Origin: Harmonia axyridis
Taxonomy: Eukaryota > Arthropoda > Insecta > Coleoptera > Coccinellidae
NCBI RefSeq assembly: GCF_914767665.1
Contig: NC_059501.1
Location: forward strand, 87,456,798-87,520,797
Length of the DNA: 64,000 nt
Direction: 5' to 3'
Shown here: piece after piece, positions 22,441 through 33,260 of the stretch
How the letters are laid out: each line of letters begins with the position of its first letter
Position numbering within the stretch: position 1 is the first letter of the stretch
Program-made: the position numbers and the translations under genes
The notes under the pieces: model-generated
Seen by the model: only the letters and a program-made list of their open reading frames with translations
Database searches by the model: none
What the model was told of the DNA's origin: nothing

Positions 22441-23690
22441 GGTTATGATACCTGGTTTCGCAGTTTTGACATAAAGCTTCGAAGAGACCCTATCAACGAT
22501 TCGTGCTCTTATTGCGTGAAATTCATCAACCGAATTCAAATTGAATGATAAAAATAGTACCAGAGTTGTTGAACTCAATTTCCACAAAACCACGACCCAA
22601 AAGTTCAACCCAATCAAGAAGTTAACACCCAAAACAACATCCTTAACCCAGTCCGGTCTTTATCAGCAAGTTGTCGGCAAATTCCCGAATTGGAATCGAA
22701 CTTTATTCATCTGATAGGATTAATGATACGTCCGAGGAATTCCTACGCGTAGTTTTTATCTATATACGTACGCTTTTAGCACCTGATCCCCTGTTAGATC
22801 CGCCTCTGCTGATGAAGCCGTAAATTTGTTTTCGAGTGTGACGGAATAGACATATTCGTCTGTTCCGTCATTTTATTGTATCAATAAATTAAGAAACGCG
22901 AAGACGAATGTGAGAGGCCCAATCTAGCACCTAAAACTGGCTCGTAAAGCTCATTTTTCGAATGTCTGGCATTTGGACCTGGTGTGAAATTGTTCTCGGT
23001 TCTTTTGGAATCGGTGCTCTTTGATTTTTAGGAGGTTTTTTTGATGGTGATTACGTGGGACAATACAACTAAATCTTGTTCGTTAGATGGATATGCCATA
23101 TTGGGTTCTTGACAGAAACTATTTCCAGAAACGACAAAAAGCTTTGGACTTTGCTAGTCCATTCAGTATTGTTATATCTTTCTAATTTTAAGTTTTTGTG
23201 TGTTTGAGTTTTTGAGAATACTAGAGGTCCAAAATTCTATACTCACTGAGAGTATCTCAAGAACCTTCAGACTTAGAGAAAGAATCTTCAAGGATCCCCG
23301 ATAATACGATATCAGAAACCAGATTCTAGATAACTTTCTGCTCTAGATAGATACTAAAACTTGTTTATTTTTACTTACCTTCTTATTTCTGAAGAAGAAT
23401 TTGGCTCAAAAGCTATTTCCAGGTTCACTGATGAAGGATTTAACCTCAAGGTTTCTTAATATTATGTTGAATGGTTTGAATATTTGGTGGCTTATATATT
23501 CAGTTATCAGTAGACAAAGTTCATTACCAGATTATATTGCCACTTTGAGCAAACAAAATTACCTATATCCAAAAATAAAATAATTATATTGTTTTCTTTC
23601 GCAGATTTAAAATTTCAAAATTTTCAAAAGATATTCGACGGCTTTCTTCGAAGATTTCCTCATTGTTGCATCAATCACTTCTTCTTTTTA
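22441..23690. other. Intergenic DNA 3' of Dll
   Basis: Mostly AT-rich. A denser block at 22690-22930 contains the inverted repeat TGACGGAA (22839-22846) and TTCCGTCA (22863-22870) and a ttttattgtatcaataaa segment; it may be regulatory. The rest shows no supported gene. Confidence 0.35.
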
Positions 23691-24660
23691 ATTCTTAATT
23701 ATTTTTATTCAACAAGTTCTTTCTGAAAATAGAATTTGGGGATTCTCAGGAATGAAAGATGTTTTCTCGTTATTTATATATATTTTACACATTTAGAAAT
23801 TTTCTCATTTAATAATAATATCTCATTCTAAACAAAAGACAGGTTCTGATGGATTTTAACACTACTTTACATTATAAGGTACATCTTCTTGCTTACTTTA
23901 CACGCACCACAATCATCAACAACTATTAGTTTATGTTATTATACAGGAATCACTAAAATTCAGTATGCAATCGCTGTTTACCTCAAAGAGGCAGCAAAGA
24001 AGGGAATGAAATCAACAATATCTGACATTGATCACAGGAGATCGCTCGCTCTCTTCGGGTAAACAGCCTGTACAGTACCACGTCCGAACACGGACGTGGT
24101 TTACAATTTTTTTCCGCAACCATTCGCTAACTTTTCAGAAATAAAATCAACATAAAGGTCGGTACACGCCAAGGAGCTACCTGAACGGAGAAAACCAACA
24201 GTGGACTTCATCCTACAACCCGAAGGTCACATGATGAGTCACCAGAATTAAAAATATAAATTTATGTACACTTCGCTATATCTACAAGTGGTCATCTCCA
24301 TGGCGAGTACGATTTAAACATATTCTCGAAGAAAATCGATACATAATCTAAAAACGTCTATCTCCAATTTTGTTTACAATATTGCACCAAGAAGTTACAA
24401 AAATGGAAATCATTCGTAAACTGGAACTGTCACTACCGTTTCAACATATCCGTAACTCGTCCTTTTTTGTCGTGGTCTCCTTGCAGGGAAAATATAAAAC
24501 TTTTTTTTTTGGGAAACTATACAAGTTAGTAACAACGCAATAGACAAAATGTAATAACATATCTAACACTGAATGCTCTTTCGAGAGTCCACTTTCATAA
24601 TATATGTTTTTCAATTTGTTTATCGTTTACCTAGGTTAGTAACTGATCACTTGGGGTTCA
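23690..24660 (-). other. Dll: Probable Dll 3' untranslated region
   Basis: The DNA directly after the Dll stop at 24661. Reading the minus strand downstream, the first AATAAA hexamer is at 23709-23704, giving a possible 3' UTR of roughly 0.95 kb. The stretch contains a perfect hairpin, ACCACGTCCG (24077-24086) with CGGACGTGGT (24091-24100). The transcript end is inferred and could lie elsewhere. Confidence 0.4.
23704..23709 (-). terminator. Candidate Dll polyadenylation signal
   Basis: AATAAA on the minus strand, the first such hexamer met downstream of the Dll stop by reading. No cleavage-site evidence is available. Confidence 0.3.
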
Positions 24661-24679
24661 CTAGACTGCTGGCCATACC
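24661..24679 (-). CDS. Dll: Distal-less terminal coding micro-exon
   Basis: On the minus strand a polypyrimidine run and acceptor (ttcttttccag, AG at 24681-24680) precede G-GTA-TGG-CCA-GCA-GTC-TAG. The lone G completes a Thr codon with the AC ending the exon at 30702, giving ...LLT-VWPAV-stop. VWPAV is the recalled C-terminal end of arthropod Dll proteins, and it follows LLT or LVT there. Frame, acceptor and sequence all fit, so this is read as the true last coding exon: 16 coding nt plus the stop. The 6,022-bp intron separating it from the previous exon is full of repeats. Confidence 0.87.
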
Positions 24680-25169
24680 CTGGAAAAGAAAAAAACTTTA
24701 GTTGGTAATTTAATCAATTTTTTCAGGTGAGGTGAAAATTGTAATTATACGAGTTGTGAATATGAGTATTTACGAGTCAATGAAAAGGCGCTAAATATTA
24801 CACATTGGTGGGTTCCATAATGATATCGTAATATAAAATCAATGAAAAATTAGTAGTTCTATGTCAACTGGAAAAAGTTGTTGAAAAAATCGCATTTTCT
24901 GAGAGACATGGTAGAATTTTCCAAATTTCAGCCTTAATGTATCTTGTATGCCTTTTATGCACTCAAATAATTATAATCGTGATGATAATACTACTCCAAA
25001 ATTTAGAAACAAAGTCTAAAATACAGAGTTCCACGAAAAAATGCTTTGCAGAATAATATTAATTTGATTTTCAGATAAAAACTGATGGCAGTGTGGAATG
25101 GTAAATATATAGAATGCAAACACCGGTGACGATTCCCCATAATTCTAAGAATTTTACAAAATTATCGTG

Positions 25170-25990
25170 AAACAAATACTAAAAAATTGCGTGAAAGATG
25201 ACCAAAGCAATGATACATAATGAGATTGAAATTGTGTGAATGACTGTAATGAACAAGAAAATAGAGTGAATGATTGCGAAATACCAAAAACCAGTGAATG
25301 ACAATGGACTACCTAATATTTGCGTAAATGACAGTACAATACCAAGAAACTGTGTGACTGACATTGGGAGAATGACTGTGAAGTACAAAAAATAGCGTAA
25401 ATGACTTAAGTATAAACAACATTCTGTAAATGACAGCGAAGTGATAAAAATTTCAGTGAATAACTGCTAACTACCAAAAACTCGCGTGAAACAAAGGCAA
25501 AATATACAACAATTTGCGTGACTGACGGTGAAATACCAAAAATTGTATGAATGACATTGGATTACCAAAAAATTGGCGTAAATGACTATGAAGTACCAAA
25601 AATTTGCGTGAATGACGGTATTGTGATGAAAATCTTTGTGAACGATTATGGAAAGCACAAAAAAAATTGAGTGAATACTTGTCGAGAACAAAAAAAAATG
25701 CACGAATGACGGTGAAATATCAAAAAATCTAATTGAATGCTGTTGAAGTAACACAAATTCGGGTGAATGACTATGAAGTACAAAAATATCCTAAATAACA
25801 GAACAGCAAAGTGAATCTTTGTAAACTACCAAATATTGGCCGGAATGACTGTGAGATACCAAAAATGACGGCGAAATGACATAACCTTTGTCAACGACGT
25901 CAAAGGACCAAAAATTGACGTAAATGACGTTGAAGTAGTCCAAATTGATATGAATGACAGTGAAATACCAAAAATTGTCGTGAATTATAT
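25170..25990. repeat. Diverged minisatellite, about 30-bp period
   Basis: About 25 degenerate units of approximate form GTGAATGACnGTGAA-TACCAAAAATTTGC. The GAATGAC core recurs near 25231, 25298, 25370, 25551, 25609, 25703, 25765, 25842 and 25950, with AAATGAC variants between. Units differ by 20-40 percent, so the array is old. It lies inside the last Dll intron and contains no sustained coding frame. Confidence 0.85.
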
Positions 25991-26179
25991 TGAAATCATA
26001 AAAAATATTCTTTATTGAGTGATTTCAGTATCTTAGTAAGTTTAATACCACTGGCAAAGTTTGAACAAAAAAAATTTTATATAAACAAATGTTTCAAAGT
26101 GTTTTTTCTGTTTCGGTTGTTTTCCAGAAAAATCGTGCTTGGTTTTCACCTCCACCGTTCCTGTTTTTCGAATGATTGA

Positions 26180-26560
26180 TGTATTTTTAATTAAAGCGAG
26201 TTCTGTTACGCAACCGCGGTCAACGAGAGCGAGAGAGAAGGACCGACCGTGGAAAAAAGAAGAAACGACCAGAGAGCAACATATTCCGCGGAGATCGTGA
26301 CGTATAGCGAGGCTAATTACCGGTTCTGTGTTCACTTGTTCGTTTGTTCTGTTACGATGTGTTCGGACGTCAACGGCTAGATGAACGTTTTCCTTAATAA
26401 ACATTGTAATATCGCTCTTGTCTTCTTGAGCTCTGGCCTCAGAGATTGAGAAACGTCGTAGTTAATAGATCGGGGTTGGTTTGTGTTGGCACTACTGTCA
26501 GAGACGATGCGGATGATGCTCTGTGGCCTTTCAGTGGCGAGGTTATTTTAATTTTGATAT
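26180..26560. promoter_or_regulatory. Candidate conserved block in Dll last intron
   Basis: GC-richer, low in homopolymers, with cgcaaccgcggtcaacg, gaggctaattaccgg and ttccgcggagatcg segments. Intronic position in a developmental regulator makes an enhancer plausible; this is inference from composition and motifs only. Confidence 0.3.
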
Positions 26561-26634
26561 TTTTTTAATTCCGGATCAGTCCATGAAATTGGATGGTATT
26601 CAATGTTGAATTTATGCACGAAATTTGAAATCCA

Positions 26635-26710
26635 GGTCATAAAGCATACATATTTCCTCATTTTGTCTCAATTTTCGGATTACTCTAGCTGAATTGATTT
26701 CAAAAATGTA
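26635..26710. repeat. Fragment shared with 46895-46960
   Basis: The words cattttgtctcaattttc-gattactct-gctga occur in both places with few differences. At 46840 the copy is preceded by atacagggtg, so both are probably fragments of one MITE family. Confidence 0.5.
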
Positions 26711-26869
26711 TCACATGTACACAATTGGTACAGGGTAGACAAAAATATATAAGTTTTGTGTGTGCTCATAAAGTAACGCGTAACATTCTTCATCAGTTAA
26801 ATTAATTAAATTTCAGTTTCTGAAGAGGGCAATTTATTTGAAGTGTTCAAATCATCTTCTTGATTTCAT

Positions 26870-27120
26870 AGATACAATGTACTTTTTCATTGATATAAAG
26901 AAAATTGTAGTAAACATTGTATTGGTTTAATGGAAGTTGTTCATTGATATAATAAAATAAATTCATCGATATGATAGTGAATTTTCATTGTATTGATGTT
27001 TCTGTTCATCGTTTGAAAAATGATGAATGAATTGATCAATACCATGAACTGGATATTATTCATCAAAAATACTGCAGAACCAGTATAGAGAATTATCAAG
27101 AATAGGTCAATGAAACACAG
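26870..27120. repeat. ATTG-rich dispersed repeat fragment
   Basis: Contains repeated, partly palindromic words such as cattgatataa, tacaatgta, ttcattgtattgatg and gtttctgttcat. The same vocabulary appears near 14990, 41530, 43620, 46050 and 60680. No ORF; probably an old inverted-repeat element. Confidence 0.45.
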
Positions 27121-27289
27121 CAAATGCATTATTTAGGTTTTCATGCGTTTTACACACCAAATCTTGATAAATTTTTCATGAGTTGGGTTTTTATGTTAGA
27201 AAACAATAATTTATAAACAATCTTGTTAAATTTACAATATTTTTTAAAAGATTCATTATCAATTGGACTGGACCCAATTCTGATATCCA

Positions 27290-27690
27290 AAACTCTCGTC
27301 ACCCGATTCTAATCAAGGCGCCCCTAGGTCCTAAGGGTCCCCACACACGATGACCCCCCTTAATTAGGAACCCGACTCGTCGGTGACAGATCTGTCGGTT
27401 ATAATTCATCGCCTGGATCAATTATCGCGAATTATTAGCGATGATTACATGGACGCGACGCGTCAGTAGTTTTCTCCTATTCCCACCGATACCTAATAAA
27501 CCGTAATCACAAGTTTGTTTATGTCGGTTCACCGCTAATTGGTCTAACGATTTGACCGTTCGGATTTTCTATTAATTTCGACAAATTGACGACTATCGGT
27601 TTAATTGGAACGATCTATGGACTCTCGCTAATGCGAGAGATTCGCAAGAAACGCGTTCAGAATTCGCACTTTTGAATTTTTGTGGTATAT
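27290..27690. promoter_or_regulatory. Candidate conserved block with many homeodomain-like sites
   Basis: A distinct low-homopolymer block in the Dll last intron. ATTA or TAAT cores appear in cttaattagg, gaattattagcg, ctaataaaccgtaatc, cgctaattgg, ctattaatttcg and ggtttaattgg, with TGATTAC-type words between. Composition resembles neighbouring candidate blocks at 48780 and 56280. Enhancer activity is inferred. Confidence 0.35.
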
Positions 27691-27864
27691 GGATTTTCTG
27701 AAGTTTATAGTTTGAGGCTACGTGGCTTGGCGTTTTCATTGAAGGAATAGAGAATGGTTTGTATAGATTAAGAGCTAAAGAATCAATCTATTCATCTATA
27801 TTCAGTCGACGCAAGATATTAAGTACCCCCGAAAATAATTCCTAAAAATTAATGATCATTATAA

Positions 27865-28726
27865 CGGGTGTTTTTTTTTCGAGGTATATACCAGCTGTCA
27901 AGTGATTCATTCTCAGTTTGGTTTGGCAATTCATCATGAATAGACTCACGCCTGAACAACGCTTGCAAATAGTGCAATTTTATTTCGAAAATAATGGTTC
28001 TGTTTAGCGATGAAGCGCACTTCTGGTTGAATGGCTACGTCAACAAACAAAATTGCCGCATTTGGAGTGAAGCAAATCCTCAAGTGTATGTCGAAACACC
28101 GTTACATCCAGAAAAACTGACTGTTTGGTGCGCTTTATGGGCTGGTGGAATCATTGGTCCGTACTTCTTCAAAAACGATGATGGCCAGAACGTTACAGTC
28201 AATGGTGATCGGTATAGAGCCATGATTACTAACTTTTTCATTCCTGAATTGAACAACCATGATGTCCAGGAACTGTGGTTCCAACAAGACGGCGCAACAT
28301 GTCACACAGCTCGTGCCACAATCGATTTATTGAAAGACACGTTTGGTGACCGCCTAATTTCCCGTTTTGGACCTGTGAATTGGCCTCCAAGATCTTGTGA
28401 TTTAACACCGCTAGATTACTTTCTGTGGGGCTGTGTAAAGTCATTGGCCTATGCGGATAAGCCACAAACCCTTGACCTTTTGGAAGACAACATTCGCCGT
28501 GTTATTGCCGATATACGGCCACAAATGTTGGAAAAAGTCATCGAAAATTGGACTTCCAGATTGGACTACATCCGAGCCAGCCGTGGAGGTCATATGCCAG
28601 AAATCATATTTAAAATGTAATGCCACAAGATTATCTTGCGGATAAACAAAATTCATGTCAATCAAATAATCCATCGTTGTTTTATTGCAATTTAAAGTTC
28701 TATAGCTCTAAAAAAAAAACACCCTT
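27865..28726 (+). mobile_element. Tc1/mariner-like family 1, copy E
   Basis: Left end cgggtgttttttttt, right end aaaaaaaaacaccc. This copy has a second deletion inside the 5' region (tatata joined directly to ccagctgtc). Its junction before the catalytic domain also differs: ggttctg is joined to tttagcgatg. The helix-turn-helix remnant start is at 27936. It is inserted in the last Dll intron on the strand opposite to the gene. Confidence 0.9.
27994..28620 (+). pseudogene. Catalytic-domain ORF of Tc1/mariner-like transposase (copy E)
   Basis: 208 codons with all three catalytic motifs in one frame: LFSDEAHF at residue 4-11, QQDGATCH and RSCDLTPLDYF. The second and third Asp have 36 residues between them. 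The natural N-terminal DNA-binding region is missing and the start is an internal ATG, so it could not bind ends as a normal transposase. It is the longest copy with an unaltered triad apart from copy G. Confidence 0.8.
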
Positions 28727-29640
28727 CACAATGCATCAATGAAATTAAGTTGATGATATAATAAACAATTCTTTGTAAAATATATTTGTACTGAAATTTG
28801 AAATGTTTTTCACACCTAATATTTTTTTCCTAATTTTCAAATGTGGGTATTGAGGTGAATCAAGAAATAATGAATAAAAGCAGACTCAGAGCCTCCAGGT
28901 TTTCGGGTTCAAAGACTTCACCGTCCGTCCAAGAAAAAGTGAGACAGCATGAACCCAGGATGTTCTCGGCAATATCAATCTTCCTCGAAGTCGGATAGCA
29001 ACGCCCGACCACTTTTTTTCTACGCGAAAATTGACAGCTTTATGCTAACTTTCCCGCTGCAAGTTTCTCCGATTCTTTGATCAGGTCCATTGTCTTGAGA
29101 GAGAGACCGACAAGAGATTGTTCTAGCCACGCAGGATATTTATTAGATATAAACATTTCGATTCATTGTCGGCGTTGTTTGGTTTTTTTTTTAAGAAAAC
29201 TTAAAACATGGGTGTAGGTATGACACAAGCCACTGGATGTCGAAGAAAACAGAAACCCTTTAGAACACGTAATTTTTATAAAAGACGCAACTACAACATC
29301 AACATTTTTTTCAAGCTATCTCCATACCATTTTTTCACTTCAATTGTTTTTAATGCGACAAGTGCAGAAAGTGGGCTATTGTTGTACGTGGCTTGAAATG
29401 ATACCGTCAGTTGATTGTTGATCTATGAATTAGAACAATTTAGGCATCCATATTTTCCAACAAAACACCTTATTGAAGTACTGCATCAAAAAACTAGACT
29501 ATTAAAAATATTTACTGTATGTAGATTATTTATTAAGGAATTAAGTGAAAACTCCATGAAGATCGGTAATTTATAAGAAATATCTCGTATTCCGTTTCGA
29601 ACTGAGCAACCAATTTTCCAGAATTGTTAAAGGTATAGTT
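28727..29640. other. Intronic DNA with candidate conserved block 28880-29130
   Basis: 28880-29130 is GC-richer (ccgtccgtccaag, ggatagcaacgcccgacc, tcccgctgcaag) and may be regulatory. The remainder is AT-rich, without recognisable features. Confidence 0.3.
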
Positions 29641-30700
29641 GTATCGCAAAGATTTGGTGAAATTTCTATTACCAGATATAAGATATTTTTGAAAATATTC
29701 AGTCTGTCTTAATTTGAGGATTTCAAAATTACTCGTCAATAATATTTACTCAATTTTCACCACTATATCATTACGTTAAAAATAAAAGAGAAAAAAAATA
29801 ATTTGATTATAATAATATAATAGTCGACAATTCAAAAAGACTGAAACACTCTCAATGCTGTAGTAAAACTAGTTTTTTCACTGAATATATCAATAAAAAA
29901 GATATGTAATTATTCAAAAGGACTGAGACCCATTCAGTTGAATAAGAAACAAGAATATTTTTCAAAAAATTACAAAAAAATCTCAACAAATTCTATTCCC
30001 AGATATAAAAAAAAAACATTAGGGTTTCAAAATGACTCATCACAATTTTTCATTTCATTCCACCACGATATCAGTACGTTAAAAATAGAAAAAAAATATC
30101 ATTTGATCATAATATAATATTTAACAATTCAAAAAGATTGAAACCCACTCAATGCTGTAGAAGAACTAGTTTTTTCACTGAATTTATTAATAATTCACCT
30201 TTGTCCAAAATAAACGAAATAAAGAAAAACAATAAAAATATGTAATAATTCGAAAGAACTGGGACACATTCAGTTAAAAAGGAAACTTGAATGTTTTTCA
30301 TTTAAATAGGACAATATTGTAACTACTCCATCCCATATATTTTGGTTGTTAAATATAGAAAGATAAAAAATTTGAATGAGAGAAATTGAAAAAAAAAATG
30401 GGAAAAATTGAGCTAAAGAAAATTAACAATTCGAAAGGACTGATACCCATTCGGTTCAATAAAAAAATAGTTTTCCACTAATTGAACTCAATTTTTTTCA
30501 TTAAAAAATTAAAGAAAAGAAAAAATTAAAAAATAAGAAAATTAACGAACCGAAACAACTGAGATTCATTTGATTCAATAAAAAACTAGCTTTTCACTGA
30601 ATTAACAGAATTTTTTTTTTCAAAAGGAAAATATTGAAAAAAAGAGAAAAGAATTAAGAAATAAGAAAAGTAACAATTCTCAAGGACTGAGACTCACTCA
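29640..30700. repeat. Tandem array abutting the Dll 5' splice site
   Basis: Units carrying AACAATTC-AAAG-GACTGAGACC-CATTCAG lie at about 29827, 29907, 30122, 30242, 30423, 30541 and 30670. A higher-order duplication of about 295 bp covers 29640-29960 and 29960-30250. The last unit runs directly into the donor of the Dll exon ending at 30702. In the 30242 unit the similarity continues into a GTTAAAAAGG word matching the exon's own last bases. Poly(A/T) spacers separate the units. Confidence 0.8.
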
Positions 30701-30701
30701 C

Positions 30702-31005
30702 GTTAAAAGGCCTGGATTGTCCGTCGGATACCACGAGTACTGTGGGAGGTAGTTGTGGGGAGGTGGCGCGTGTGGATGGGGCGGCGCCGGATGGGGGTGG
30801 TGCGGGGGGTGGATGGGCTGCTGGGGCTTCACGTCCCCCCAGCCTGGCTTCACGTCGTGGCCCCAGCCCGCCGTCGAGCCGGGACTGGGCGCGCCGCCTC
30901 CCTGGTGGCCGGACATGTCCGAACCGGGGGTGGAACTGGGGGCGGGGGACGAGCCGTGCTGCATGTAGCCCGCCGTCGACGGGGAGCCGCTCGATGAGCC
31001 GCCAC
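30702..31005 (-). CDS. Dll: Distal-less C-terminal exon (Gly/Ser/Pro/His-rich)
   Basis: A 304-nt exon. Acceptor ttttgttgcag ends at 31006; donor AAC|GTGAGT is at 30702/30701. Phase is 1 in and 2 out, matching the exons on both sides. It encodes GGSSSGSPS, a GYMQHGSSPAPSSTPGSDM stretch, then WGHDVKPGWGDVKPQQP, a His/Pro run, and NYLPQYSWYPTDNPGLL-T. In Dll the WxxKPxW repeats and a YxPQYxWY segment near the end are characteristic of the C-terminal region, a transcriptional effector region. It is GC-rich, in contrast with the flanks. If unspliced, translation would stop at the TGA inside the donor. Confidence 0.95.
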
Positions 31006-31939
31006 CTGCAACAAAACATAGAAAAAGATTAATATGGATTGGTCTCACTTTCATCAAGATATTGTAGATGTATTCATGTTTCAAATTTTATGTACGTCAT
31101 TTGTTTTTATTTTTAATTAGTTGTGCTATATTAAATTAGTTGAAATTATTTTATTTCAAGTTTTAATTAGAGTGCTCATTTTTAGTTTTAATTAGTTCAT
31201 TTTCAATTGTGTGTTGTGCTTTGTTAAATTAGTTTTAATTCATTTCTTCATTTTTAATTAAAGTGTTGTGCTATTTTGAATTAGTTTAAATTCATCACTT
31301 CCAAAAAAAAATTGACAAATTCAGTAACATTGGCACCACAAATTTTAAATCCTTTATTGTATCAGAAGGGGTTGTGGCGTTTCTTGCATAATTCTTACAG
31401 TTTCCTGTTTGATGCAACAGAAATGCACATTTATTAATCTATTTTTCCAGTAGGATTAAAGATCTATTGAATCACTAGTTGAATGGATCTGGTGGTACCT
31501 AACTTCTTTTAACAAGTCTAAAAGTCACTACAAATTGGTTTTCCAGATTGTTATACACAAAGGATCACAACCTGGATTTCTCAATGGTTAAAGTTTCCAT
31601 GAATTGTTCTGAAAGTATGTTTCTCCTATAAATATTTTGACATTTACTTGAGGTCCACAAACAGAACCCCAAAAAATATAATATGTGGCCTAATAACTAG
31701 ATGAAATTGGCAAGAACAACAAGCTCTATCTAGTCTGGGGTTGCTGATGGTCACTCTGGATTTGAAGGAAATGAACACACTTGCCAAAAAAGGGGCACAA
31801 ACTCCTTACATTAGCCCAGAACCTTTCTGTGGTATAGCTAAATATACCAATAAGAAATAGTTTTAGGCGAATCAAAAAACCGAAGAAGAAAACACTTTTC
31901 CATGGGTGGATCAAGCCAAGAAGTTTGAAGCTATCCCAG

Positions 31940-32590
31940 ATACTGGAGCTCGTTCGATCGCCCTCTTTGGAGGGCGGGCTGTAAACTACCATAAGGTTGT
32001 GGTACAATGAAACCCTTCTTTAATACAAAATGTGCCCCAATATCATAAAACATCTATCTAGACGCACAAAGATATCAGAGACAATGAACGAGCCGAAGAA
32101 CTCGCAGAAAGTGCTTAACAGGTGAGATCGGCTTGGAAAAGGAACACCACAGGGCAGAAGTGTAGCGATTTCAGCTCAAAAATAACAAATGCCTAACAAC
32201 TGAGCTTAGGACCGCTGACAGGACACTGAATCTTCGGTAACTCTCACAACTTGTAAGTTGGTCATGGAAACAGCTCAACACATACTGTGCAAATGTCCCC
32301 AAAGTGATGGCCTAAGAAGCACAATTCTAGATGAGCCTAGATGGCCTACTACGGACACATTTTTGAGGGGTGATCAGTAGAATCAATTATTGCTCCAGTT
32401 GATTATAATGGAACAAATAGTGGGAGACCAGAAAGGAGACAATACTCCTGGATGAAGAATATAAAAGAATGGACAGGAAAGAATATCCAAACGTTGGTTT
32501 GAAAGAAAGACGAATTTGTTATGGTTGTCGCCCATCTCCACTAGAAGGGGCATTGTAAGAAGAATTATAAAAAAAGAAAGGAGAAGAGTG
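31940..32590 (+). pseudogene. Non-LTR retrotransposon RNase H and tail relic
   Basis: The plus strand reads AHKDIRDNERAEELAESA at 32058-32115, matching the GHxGIxGNExADELA segment of RNase H domains in I/R1/Loa-like elements. It is followed about 150 nt later by ETAQHILCKCPQSDGLRS (32270-32330), the Cys-rich segment usual after RNase H. Many stops and frame changes intervene. The element lies antisense to Dll in the intron and is dead. Confidence 0.65.
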
Positions 32591-32829
32591 AACTAAAGGC
32601 TTCAACGATAAAATTGTTCTACATAACTAGAAAATTGCAGCCTTGATTTTGTTGGTTTTGGACTGATCCACGACCTACAAACCTCTTAAGTTGTCCACTG
32701 TATGTAGATGTAGGAAAAACCAATTAGATCATGGCTTGAAAAAACCGGGAAATTTCCATTTGTTGAAAAAGTGAACTGCGCCACTTTCAAGATCAAAAAA
32801 TTAAACCATTGCGTGGAGTTCCTTTGTCT

Positions 32830-33260
32830 TGTGGAGATTTTCCGAAGGTCAGTCATATTTTACCATTCTGCGATTTATAGAATTGTAGATTATGAGAAAT
32901 CGCACGATTCTTATCCAATCTCAATGGCGTATACGAGGGTTGGTCGTTAATTGTCGAAATCGTCCGGTCCAACGTTTCAAACGTACTTGATTTGTTCGTG
33001 TACAAAAGTTCCCATAGATGACCTTGATTTCTGGAAGTTGTTGAAGTTTAGCAATGACATGAGAACCTGCCGAAAGAAGTATGTAACGAATAATTAATAA
33101 TTATGCGAGATTGGCAGACCTGTTTTGTTCGTTTCGAAGGAATTTGTTGCAATTTACCGATTGAGTTATTTTGAGCATTTCCATTTTTATGGGATGTTTT
33201 TTCCTGTTACACCCGAACTTTCGAGCATTTGATACGCATGAATTCTCACGTTGTTCATTT
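32830..33260. promoter_or_regulatory. Candidate regulatory block in Dll intron
   Basis: Less homopolymeric than the surroundings, with cgtacttgatttgttcg, gcgagattggcagacc and repeated taattaataatt words. Weak, composition-based proposal. Confidence 0.2.

Larger units (their letters stand above)
24680..30701 (-). other. Dll: Dll last intron (phase 2)
   Basis: Donor AAC|GTGAGT at 30701-30696 and acceptor CCAG ending at 24680, 6,022 bp. It contains a minisatellite (25170-25990), candidate conserved blocks (26180-26560, 27290-27690, 28880-29130), a dispersed repeat (26870-27120), transposon copy E (27865-28726) and a tandem array starting right at the donor (29640-30700). Confidence 0.8.

Noticed and set aside
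28238..28674. Minus-strand frames over the transposon copies
   Set aside because: The same antisense frames recur in every family-1 copy and mirror the transposase codons; no independent evidence of coding.
25170..30700. Arrays considered as CRISPR
   Set aside because: Units are directly adjacent and diverged, without conserved repeats separated by unique spacers, and the genome is eukaryotic.
30742..31032. Plus-strand open frames over the Dll C-terminal exon
   Set aside because: They are antisense shadows of the GC-rich exon; composition (Gly/Arg/Trp) and overlap with the splice-consistent Dll exon explain them.
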